Assembly (NCBI GenBank): GCA_946498265.1 | Contig: CAMMNR010000023.1 | Span: forward strand, 1 to 17,029 | Source of the DNA: an uncultured Clostridium sp. | GTDB lineage: Bacteria > Bacillota > Clostridia > TANB77 > CAG-508 | DNA length: 17,029 bases | Direction of reading: 5' to 3' | Shown here: positions 11,689 to 17,029 of the stretch, one piece after another | How positions within the stretch are numbered: position 1 is the first letter of the stretch | Layout of the letters: every line of letters begins with the position of its first letter | The notes under the pieces: model-generated | Told to the model about the DNA's origin: nothing | The model's input: the letters and a program-made list of their open reading frames with translations, nothing else | Databases searched by the model: none | Made by a program: the position numbers and the translations under genes

Positions 11689-12218
11689 ATGAAAAAAAGT
11701 TTATTATTATCATTATATACATAGTTATAGGAATGCTTATTATTGGAGGTTATTTTATTAAAAAGGATTATGATTTAACTAAAAATATTGAAGATGATTT
11801 AAATTTATCTCAAGAGGTCAAATCTAATATTAATTATAATAATTTAATAGAAGATATTAAAAAAGCTAAGAAAAATGATAATAATTTTAATGCCAAAGAA
11901 ATACCAGAAGACACTGTAAATGAAAATAATGAAACAATGGACACATCTGGAAGTAATGTGAGATATCAAGGTGAAGGTTATGAAATTTCTTTTGTTTCTG
12001 GTGCATATGTTACAGATGTATCATATATTTATGAATTTTATGTTGGTGATGAACGTATTTATTCTGTTACTTCTGGAGGTTTTGGAACTGTTGAAAGTAC
12101 ATTTTCAAATATCTTTGAAGCTAGATATGATATATTATATTTCTTAATTTCAATAATTATTGTAGTGATTATTAGCATTATAATTTTTAAAAAGAAAAAA
12201 TCTGTAGAAAATAAATAG
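11689..12218 (+). pseudogene. Two-TM surface protein with an A-tract frameshift at its start
   Basis: The ATG at 11689 follows AAAGGGGG, but the frame stops at codon 12. One more A in the seven-A run right after the ATG would give M-K-K-K-F-I-I-I-I-I-Y-I-V-I-G, joining the long frame that continues MLIIGGYFIKKDYDLTKN. The repaired protein has about 176 residues: an N-terminal anchor helix, a charged extracellular stretch (ENNETMDTSGSN), a beta-rich part (YQGEGYEISFVSGAYVTDV), then a C-terminal helix (YFLISIIIVVIISIIIF) with a lysine-rich end. The long frame alone could start at 11733 but has no good ribosome binding site. Homopolymer slippage at the start codon is a classic on/off switch, but a mutation or sequencing error is equally possible. 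No family recognised. Confidence 0.6.
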
Positions 12219-12276
12219 ACTTGTGTTAAACTATTTTTATGTTTCATTATAAATTCTTTATTTTTGATTTTTATTT

Positions 12277-12334
12277 GTGGTTGGCGAACTACATTTTTAG
12301 GTAAAAAAATTACTCAGAAATGAGTAATTTTTTT
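12277..12334 (+). terminator. Terminator(s) after the surface-protein gene
   Basis: The main hairpin is AAAAAAATTACTC (12303-12315)/GAGTAATTTTTTT (12322-12334), 13 bp with a 6-nt loop and a U-run, able to work in both directions. A smaller hairpin, GTGGTT-GGCG-AACTAC (12277-12292) followed by ATTTTTAG, lies just before it. Confidence 0.8.
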
Positions 12335-12339
12335 AATTA

Positions 12340-12653
12340 ATGGTCGAAGTGGTAGCTTTTTCAAACTACCCCAAAGCCTCATTAAGAGGTGATTTTAAAG
12401 TTACCTTTAGAAAAGAAAAAGTTAAAATTAGTGAAGAAATAAGAATCAAGAATTCACTGAAAGGTTCTCTGAAAGTGAACAAAAAATATTGAATGAATTA
12501 ATAAAAAATCCATATATAGCACAAATACAATTAAGTGAAATATTAGGAATATCAAAGAGAAGTATCATCAAAAATATGAAAAATTTAAAAGATAAAAATA
12601 AAATTAAAAGAATTAGATTAGACAGAAAAGGGTATTGGGAAATATTAAAATAG
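12340..12653 (+). pseudogene. C-terminal remnant of a winged-helix ATP-binding/AlbA_2-type regulator
   Basis: Frame one (12340 onward) reads MVEVVAFSNYPKASLRGDFK then VTFRKEKVKISEE; frame two takes over around 12436-12450 and reads EFTERFSESEQKILNELIKN, LSEILGISKRSIIKNMKNLK and KIKRIRLDRKGYWEILK to TAG 12651. G-DFKVTF followed by a terminal winged helix ending in DRKGYWE matches, from memory, the end of the large AlbA_2/HATPase-type transcriptional regulators of Firmicutes. The ~350 N-terminal residues are absent and one frameshift is present, so this is a decayed fragment. It marks old recombination between the frameshifted surface gene and the metalloprotease operon. It keeps its terminator. 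Confidence 0.7.
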
Positions 12654-12659
12654 TTATGC

Positions 12660-12685
12660 AAAGCCATTCGAGTGAATGGCTTTTT
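12660..12685 (+). terminator. Terminator of the winged-helix remnant
   Basis: AAAGCCATTC-GAGT-GAATGGCTTT (12660-12683) is a perfect 10-bp stem with a 4-nt loop and a U-run. A GC-richer stretch follows (12686-12765) with GACGG-CTA-CCGTC and AGGTC/GACCT pairings, of unknown nature. The rest of the gap to 12938 is AT-rich with one promoter. Confidence 0.8.
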
Positions 12686-12862
12686 GCGACGGCTACCGTC
12701 AGCACGGGTCAGGTCCTACTTAAGCTAAAACTATTTCAGACCTAGTAAATAATATTATTTATAATATATATTATTCATTTATCTATTAAAATATATATTG
12801 AATTTTGAAAAAAGTACATATTTTTAGAAAAATTTTTTAAATAATAAGAAATTTTAAATCTA

Positions 12863-12891
12863 TTGAAAGTAAATTTTTTTTATATTATAAT
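12863..12891 (+). promoter_or_regulatory. Sigma-A promoter of the metalloprotease operon
   Basis: TTGAAA (12863-12868), a 17-bp spacer and TATAAT (12886-12891), about 45 bp upstream of the first start codon. Confidence 0.8.
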
Positions 12892-12938
12892 AAATATGGA
12901 TATTTTTAATTATGAACAAGGAGTGATTCTATAAATTA

Positions 12939-13904
12939 ATGGAAAAAAAAGAGTTTCAAAAAATCCTTGCAAAATCCTTAACAATAGTAGATGCTGGAAT
13001 TAAAAACGGATATTTTCAAGATAATAAAAAAGAAGAACTTAACAGTAAGCTTTTAGCAATTTTTAATAATGGTATAGAATATGATATTCCAGGAACGGCA
13101 GTTTATGTAGCATATGTACTAAGTCAAAAGAAATTATATTATAATGCAAAAGTTTTTAAAAATGAGCAGGAAGCACTTATATATATATTACATGAAATGA
13201 AACATGGGTTGGACCATTTCCCTGATAGTTTAGGATTTCAAAAAAACAATAACGACGAAAATGTAGGAATCAATGAAGGAGCTACACAAAGATTTGCAAC
13301 AGATATTGCAGAAGAAATACTTGGAGAAAAAATACCTAAAACACTACAAACTTCTCTTGGAATAACATTACAAACAAATTTAGATGAATATCAAATAGAA
13401 GATAAACTAAACGAATTGTTATGCAAAGCATTAGGTATATCTAAAGCATTTTTCTTAGGTGCTCAAAACGAAGAAAACCAAGAAACTTTTAATACGATAA
13501 TACATAATTTTAATACATATGCTAACTTTCGTGATTTTCAACAAGCATTAGATGGGATTTATGCAATTCAAGAAGAAACTTGGTTTGATAAGAATGGTAA
13601 TTTGCTTGAAACAGAAGCAAAACCAACAATAGAACAAACTCAAAGAGCTACAGAACTAATTAGAATTTGTCAAAATCAGATTTTTCAATATGTTCAAAAG
13701 TCAAATCCAAGTAAATTAACAGAAATAAAGGATGGATTTATTGTGCCAATGAATGAATACGGAGAAATCGTAAGACATCATACTGATATAGATGATATAG
13801 AACATTCAGAAGTAATTGGTAATGCACATAAATATATCAGAATTCTAAAATTACAAGGAGAAGATGAAAAAGCTCAAGAAAATCATAAAGAACAAGGAGA
13901 ATAA
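12939..13904 (+). CDS. HExxH metalloprotease-like protein
   Basis: The 321-residue protein contains LHEMKHGLDH (His85, Glu86, His89), an HExxH zinc-binding motif in a predicted helix. NEGATQRFATDIAEE follows 24 residues later; its Glu113 is placed like the third ligand of gluzincins. The N-terminal ~80 residues are helical with YYNAKVFKNEQEALI leading into the motif. The rest is helical and charged, and no signal peptide or membrane segment is seen, so it should be cytoplasmic. I recognise the motif, not the family. AAGGAG lies about 15 bases before the ATG, longer than ideal, but no better start exists. It is the first gene of a three-gene cluster (2-nt gap, then 11-nt overlap) behind a strong promoter. 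Substrate unknown; in accessory DNA a role in defence or stress is conceivable. Confidence 0.75.
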   Translation: MEKKEFQKILAKSLTIVDAGIKNGYFQDNKKEELNSKLLAIFNNGIEYDIPGTAVYVAYVLSQKKLYYNAKVFKNEQEALIYILHEMKHGLDHFPDSLGFQKNNNDENVGINEGATQRFATDIAEEILGEKIPKTLQTSLGITLQTNLDEYQIEDKLNELLCKALGISKAFFLGAQNEENQETFNTIIHNFNTYANFRDFQQALDGIYAIQEETWFDKNGNLLETEAKPTIEQTQRATELIRICQNQIFQYVQKSNPSKLTEIKDGFIVPMNEYGEIVRHHTDIDDIEHSEVIGNAHKYIRILKLQGEDEKAQENHKEQGE

Positions 13905-13906
13905 AT

Positions 13907-14272
13907 ATGGTTACTAAAGAATTAAGTGAAGCAGCAGTTGAATTTAATTGTATATTAAATCATTCTTCACAAGAAATAATCAATAAAATTCCAGAAAAAT
14001 TTATAACTTTTATGAAAAATATAGCTTCTACCACATATACATTTAACTACGATAAAAGTAAAAAATTGAATGAACAAAATGTAAAACCGGAAACTAGAGG
14101 AATAATATCACTTGTTTATCAAGATTATATCTGCTGTGAAGAAGAAAAAAACAATTATATACTTAAATGTAAAAATTATGAAATCAAAAAAGAAAATGAA
14201 TTAAAGGAAAAATATAATCCTGATAATATATTTAGAAGTAGAAAAAATTTAAGAGTGGAAGATGAAAGCTAA
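13907..14272 (+). CDS. Unknown 121-residue helical protein of the metalloprotease operon
   Basis: The ATG at 13907 follows AAGGAGA in the end of the upstream gene, with a 2-nt gap. The protein begins LSEAAVEFNCILNHSSQEII then NKIPEKFITFMKNIA, followed by TFNYDKSKKLNEQNVKPETR, GIISLVYQDYICCEEEKNNY and a long Lys/Glu helix ending KYNPDNIF. I recall closely similar proteins (pattern 'F-NYDK-LNEQ-KP-T--I--L-Y-DYIC-EEEK') as common conserved hypotheticals in gut Clostridia, but know no function. No membrane segment. The length and the FNYDK/LNEQ/YIC landmarks look intact. It may act with the neighbouring metalloprotease and zinc-finger protein, given the tight spacing, though in other genomes as I recall them it occurs in varied contexts. 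Confidence 0.75.
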   Translation: MVTKELSEAAVEFNCILNHSSQEIINKIPEKFITFMKNIASTTYTFNYDKSKKLNEQNVKPETRGIISLVYQDYICCEEEKNNYILKCKNYEIKKENELKEKYNPDNIFRSRKNLRVEDES

Positions 14273-15128
14273 TTTTTATATAGAAAGTGGGCGTTTCTGC
14301 CTTGCATTTGACAGATACGTAATCGAAGAAATAAACGGAAAAAGATATGTTCTACCAGAAAAAGGATCTAAAAATCATGCTTCAACTTTTTCTGATTGGA
14401 TAGATAGATATTTAATAGATATTTTAAATATTGGAAAAAAAGTATATTACAAAGAAGAAGTTGAAGATATGGAAATTTTGGATTATGTACGAAACTATGG
14501 TTTATTTGGATTTATGGCTGATTTTCCAATTAATAGATATTATGTGTTAGATAATAATGTTGCTTTAGGAGATTATAATTTAATAGACTACGAAGATCAT
14601 ATAACTAATATGAAATTAGAAGAATACTTAAATTTCTTTATGCCGAAACTAAATAATAATCAAATTAAAGAACTTATTGAAAAATGTAGAAAAGCTATAT
14701 CCCCTAGAATTATGGAAAAATATCTTACACCAGAGCTAAATGAATTTTTAATTTTTTCTAAAAACTATGGAGAACCTGTTGATATGATTCTACAATATGC
14801 AAAAATTCTTTATGAACATCTCGTTCACTTTGTAGAAGAACGTCACTTAATGAATTATTCTCCACTTATAGCAATAAATAATCTTTATACTAATATAGAT
14901 AGCTTGCATAATAATGAAATAGGTTTAGTTTATGGTTATTTAAAACAAGCGATAGATTTGAATTTTTTAGTAAATTTATCACAAGATACGATTATGCTTA
15001 AGATTTGTAAATTCTGCCATAAGGCTTTTATACCTAAAAATTCAAAGGCAGAATATGATACACCACAATGTAAGAATAAAGCTAATGTTTATAGTTTTAG
15101 GAAAAGAGCACAAGAGGAAGATTTATAG
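14262..15128 (+). CDS. Zinc-finger protein with DUF6076-like C-terminus
   Basis: The 288-residue protein overlaps the preceding gene by 11 nt and so is probably translationally coupled to it. The first ~240 residues are helical and acidic with no recognised motif. The C-terminus reads LKICKFCHKAFIPKNSKAEY then DTPQCKNKANVYSFRKR, a zinc-binding finger of the type C-x2-C-x-K-A-F...E-Y-C-S-x-x-C-K-N-x-x-N-V-Y-x-x-R. Here the third Cys is Asp266 (C249, C252, D266, C270); Asp can bind zinc, so the finger may persist. The basic tail after it suits nucleic-acid binding. This finger is found at the C-terminus of conserved hypothetical proteins (CGNR/DUF6076-like) in Clostridia. No enzyme domain is visible. 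Confidence 0.75.
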   Translation: MKANFYIESGRFCLAFDRYVIEEINGKRYVLPEKGSKNHASTFSDWIDRYLIDILNIGKKVYYKEEVEDMEILDYVRNYGLFGFMADFPINRYYVLDNNVALGDYNLIDYEDHITNMKLEEYLNFFMPKLNNNQIKELIEKCRKAISPRIMEKYLTPELNEFLIFSKNYGEPVDMILQYAKILYEHLVHFVEERHLMNYSPLIAINNLYTNIDSLHNNEIGLVYGYLKQAIDLNFLVNLSQDTIMLKICKFCHKAFIPKNSKAEYDTPQCKNKANVYSFRKRAQEEDL

Positions 15129-15150
15129 AATAAAAAATATTTTCAAAATG

Positions 15151-15179
15151 TTGTTATTACTATTATTCTATATTATAAT
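15151..15179 (+). promoter_or_regulatory. Promoter of the DUF3800 gene
   Basis: TTGTTA (15151-15156), a 17-bp spacer and TATAAT (15174-15179), 33 bp upstream of the ATG. It shows the DUF3800 gene can be expressed apart from the three upstream genes. Confidence 0.65.
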
Positions 15180-15212
15180 ATATATATCAAATATTAAGGA
15201 GAGACTATAATA

Positions 15213-16062
15213 ATGCAAGAAATAACATATAGAGTTTATGCTGATGAATCTGTTAGTAATGGAAAATTTTATAGTAATTTTTATGGTCGGTGCTTTAGTA
15301 AAGGTTTCTGATGTACAAGCAATAGAGAAAGCATTGAATGATAAAAAAGATGAACTAAATTTAAAAGGCGAAATTAAATGGACAAAAGTTACTGGAAATT
15401 ATTTAGATAAATACATAGAAATGATAAATTTATTTTTTACATTTATTAAATCTGGCAAAATAAAATTTAGGGTAATGTTTGGACAAAATGCTTATGTCAC
15501 ATCCGGATTAACAAAAGAACATACAGATAATGAATATAGTATTTTATATTATTATTTTTTAAAAAGTGCTTTTGGACTAAAATTTAGTAATCCCACCCCA
15601 TTTAAAAATAAAGTAAACTTTTCTTTTTATTTAGATGATTTGCCATGTAGTGAAAATCAAAAAAATAGTTTAAAAAGAAGTCTATATAGATATAATCATG
15701 AATTAAAACAAAATAATATTGAAATAACCGAAATAGTAGAAATCAACTCAAAAAAACATGTCATTCAACAATGTATGGATATTGTTTTAGGAGCAATGAA
15801 TTTTAGATTAAATGATTTACACAAAATAAAAGATTCTGAGACTGGAAAAAGGTCTAATAGAACTATTGCTAAAGATAAGTTATATAAGGTAATTTACTCT
15901 AACATTACAGCAATAAGACCAAGATTTAATGTAGGAATTAATACTGGAATAGATGGAGATATCAACAATTATTGGAAACATTTATATAGACATTGGAACT
16001 TTGTTTCTTCATATTCTCATTTTGATAAATCATTGACGAAAAAGAGTATTAGAAAAAAATAA
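15213..16062 (+). pseudogene. DUF3800 protein (RNase H-like fold), broken by one extra base
   Basis: ATG 15213 follows AAGGAGAG and reads MQEITYRVYADESVSNGKFY then SNFYG, the usual DUF3800 start with a Y-x-D-E-S acidic motif. At 15288 an extra C shifts the frame; removing it joins GALVKVSDVQAIEKALNDKK, LKGEIKWTKV, the long middle (FYLDDLPCSENQK; CMDIVLGAMNFRLND) and the end YSHFDKSLTKKS. The repaired protein has 282 residues, normal for the family. DUF3800 is thought to have a nuclease (RNase H-like) fold and often occurs in accessory or defence DNA; its activity is not settled. As written, the long frame has no start codon with a ribosome binding site and would lose the DES motif. Mutation, sequencing error or recoding are all possible. 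Confidence 0.8.
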
Positions 16063-16067
16063 AAATT

Positions 16068-16136
16068 AAAGCTCCATTAATCCTAGACCGCGAATAAATC
16101 GTAGCCGTTAAAACGGATTAACAGAGCTTTTATATT
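16068..16136 (+). terminator. Long composite hairpin after the DUF3800 gene
   Basis: AAAGCTC-CA-TTAATCC (16068-16083) pairs with GGATTAA-CA-GAGCTTT (16115-16130): two 7-bp stems with a symmetrical 2x2 internal loop. It is capped by a 31-nt apical loop that could hold small stems (CGA/TCG; CCGT-TAAA-ACGG, the latter competing with the main stem). The U-tail is short (TTTATATT). It works as a terminator by position, but the large structured cap is unusual. Confidence 0.6.
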
Positions 16137-16221
16137 AAAATATCATAAGATATTTATAATCTATTATATGTATTTGTTAATATATTATACTAGAATTCTT
16201 ATCTTTTGTCAAATACATTGT

Positions 16222-16242
16222 ACATTTAAAAAATTTAAATGT
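16222..16242. repeat. 9-bp palindrome (ACATTTAAA-AAA-TTTAAATGT)
   Basis: Perfect inverted repeat in the 402-bp gene-free stretch 16063-16464. It resembles the 9882-9910 palindrome in composition but with half-sites in the opposite order. It may be an operator; no gene starts within 200 bp. Confidence 0.35.
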
Positions 16243-16300
16243 CAATAATTTTTGATTAAATTTATAAAAAATTTAATTTAAAATATATAAACTGAAATTC

Positions 16301-16418
16301 AACTTGATTATAACTTGATTTTTAATAAAAATTGTTTTTTCTGAATTTAGAAATTTCTGATAAATCGAGAATTCTGGAGTTTCATGTAAGATAATTTTAA
16401 CTTGACTGTAACTTGATT
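16301..16418. repeat. Paired AACTTGA repeats upstream of the beta-rich gene
   Basis: AACTTGATTAT-AACTTGATT begins at 16301 and AACTTGACTGT-AACTTGATT at 16399. Each is a pair of AACTTGAYT units 11 bp apart, and the pairs are 98 bp (about nine turns) apart. The second pair lies 50-65 bp before the ATG and contains -35-like TTGACT and -10-like TATAAT letters. This looks like binding sites for a regulator of the downstream gene. Confidence 0.5.
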
Positions 16419-16464
16419 ATAATTAAAAATAACAATAAATTGAATAAAATTGAAAGGGTCGAAA

Positions 16465-16869
16465 ATGAAAATAGAAATTAATTTAAATACATATAGATTT
16501 ACTAAACTTCCTAACGTCTATTTTTACATATTTAATGTTCAGATTGTTAATAAATCAAGAACTCCAATTGCAATAAAAGGAGTGAATTGCAATGGCCGTG
16601 ATAACCCACCAATTCCATATTTAGTAAAAGAGAATACTATAAAAAGCGGAAAAGAAATATTAAGTTATGAAAAATCTATGACTATGGAATTTCCAGTAAA
16701 CTTAAATTCATTAGAAGGAAAATCTGGATATTTAGAATTTAAAAGTGATGTGGAATTAAAATTAGAAGATTTAATGTTTTCAATATACACTAATAGAGGC
16801 ACTATTAAGAATCTTCATTTAAATATTGATAAAGCCAAAGAAGAAACTAAATATAGTCCTTTTGATTAG
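16465..16869 (+). CDS. Unknown 134-residue beta-rich protein
   Basis: ATG 16465 follows GAAAGGG; an in-frame TTG at 16450 would include that site. The sequence alternates hydrophobic and polar residues (VYFYIFNVQIVNKSRTPIAI, KGVNC, MTMEFPVNLNSLEG, SGYLEFKSDVELK) in the manner of an immunoglobulin-like beta-sandwich. No signal peptide, membrane helix or catalytic motif is seen. The pattern '-NVQIVNKS--PI-I' with later '-L-F-F' strands resembles small accessory proteins found in phages and islands, but I cannot name a family. It stands alone between repeat-rich control regions; codon use is as AT-rich as the neighbours. Confidence 0.7.
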   Translation: MKIEINLNTYRFTKLPNVYFYIFNVQIVNKSRTPIAIKGVNCNGRDNPPIPYLVKENTIKSGKEILSYEKSMTMEFPVNLNSLEGKSGYLEFKSDVELKLEDLMFSIYTNRGTIKNLHLNIDKAKEETKYSPFD

Positions 16870-16948
16870 CTAAAACTAATACCAAATCCTTGCATTTTAG
16901 TTAAAAACGTGGTATATTATTAATATAAATTTAGCTAATACTAGCTAA
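16866..16948. promoter_or_regulatory. Promoter and TTAGCTA operators of the gene starting at 17023
   Basis: TTGCAT (16890-16895), 17 bp, TATATT (16913-16918) form a promoter. TTAGCTA-ATAC-TAGCTAA (16931-16948) is a perfect 7-4-7 dyad covering the start of the transcript. Another TTAGCTAA (16866-16873) lies upstream of the -35. Sites on both sides of the promoter suggest repression by looping or cooperative binding. A CTCC-TTTT-GGAG hairpin (16962-16973) lies in the leader. Confidence 0.6.
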
Positions 16949-17022
16949 TTAATTTTATAATCTCCTTTTGGAGCTGACATAGATAACACGTAAACAGCTT
17001 AATTAATATTAGGAGGTATAAT

Positions 17023-17029
17023 ATGAAGC
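17023..17029 (+). CDS. Start of a gene cut by the window edge
   Basis: ATG at 17023 (M-K...) is preceded by AGGAGG six bases upstream and by the promoter/operator region above, with a ~100-nt leader. Only two codons are visible, so nothing can be said of the product. Confidence 0.6.

Noticed and set aside
12446..12667. Minus-strand frame across the winged-helix remnant
   Set aside because: The + strand carries a clear winged-helix sequence; the minus frame is its shadow.
12686..12765. GC-richer stretch as a tRNA or insertion-sequence end
   Set aside because: No tRNA T-arm, no terminal inverted repeat and no transposase frame were found.

Overview
The window is very AT-rich DNA read with the standard bacterial code, with strong purine-rich ribosome binding sites (AAGGAGG, AGAGGTGA), sigma-A type promoters, U-tailed hairpin terminators, a Gram-positive type conjugation module and a meso-diaminopimelate dehydrogenase. 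This points to a low-GC Firmicute, most likely a gut-type Clostridia or related lineage; I cannot name a species.

Layout. (1) 1-1871 is the end of an integrative conjugative element on the minus strand. It carries, in transcription order, a DUF3789-like micro-ORF, a HTH_36-type replication/regulatory protein with a 24-bp tandem repeat, a small membrane protein, a VirB2/TrbC-like pilin broken by one extra base, and the start of a PrgI (VirB3-like) gene. The boundary is a 45-nt 3' piece of a tRNA-Arg(TCT) gene (1827-1871), the usual scar of integration into a tRNA 3' end. (2) 1872-8580 looks chromosomal: an AAA/DUF4143 ATPase, a 52-aa protein, a GNAT acetyltransferase with an unknown partner, an Xre regulator, an M18 aminopeptidase, a 53-aa protein, diaminopimelate dehydrogenase (ddh) and a 46-aa protein whose C-terminal half is paralogous to the 52-aa one. 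(3) 8567-10446 is the most interesting part. A minus-strand operon encodes a six-helix membrane protein, a possible 16-aa peptide (MPIWSAWFFCDTEDGE) and a membrane protein with an AgrB-like His-x6-Cys motif plus a cytoplasmic tail. Divergent from it, an exact-consensus promoter (TTGACA-17-TATAAT) drives a transcript of about 76 nt that ends in a 13-bp terminator. This resembles the agr P2/P3 arrangement, but the peptide is far shorter than AgrD and no kinase is present. (4) 10331-12685 holds a LexA/CI-like repressor that has lost its self-cleavage lysine, with TTRAC-N4-GTTAA operators at its promoter. After it come a sirtuin with its catalytic middle deleted, a two-hairpin leader in front of a frameshifted two-TM surface protein, and the decayed tail of a winged-helix regulator. 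(5) 12863-16136 is an accessory operon: an HExxH metalloprotease-like protein, a small helical protein and a zinc-finger protein, then a separately promoted DUF3800 gene carrying one extra base. (6) 16137-17029 has repeat-rich control DNA, a beta-rich unknown protein and the promoter/operator region and first codons of another gene.

A striking feature is the density of damaged genes: pilin, sirtuin, surface protein, winged-helix remnant and DUF3800. Two of the one-base insertions fall in the same local motif (GGTGGTG). These may be real decay in mobile DNA or base-calling errors, and the sequence alone cannot decide.
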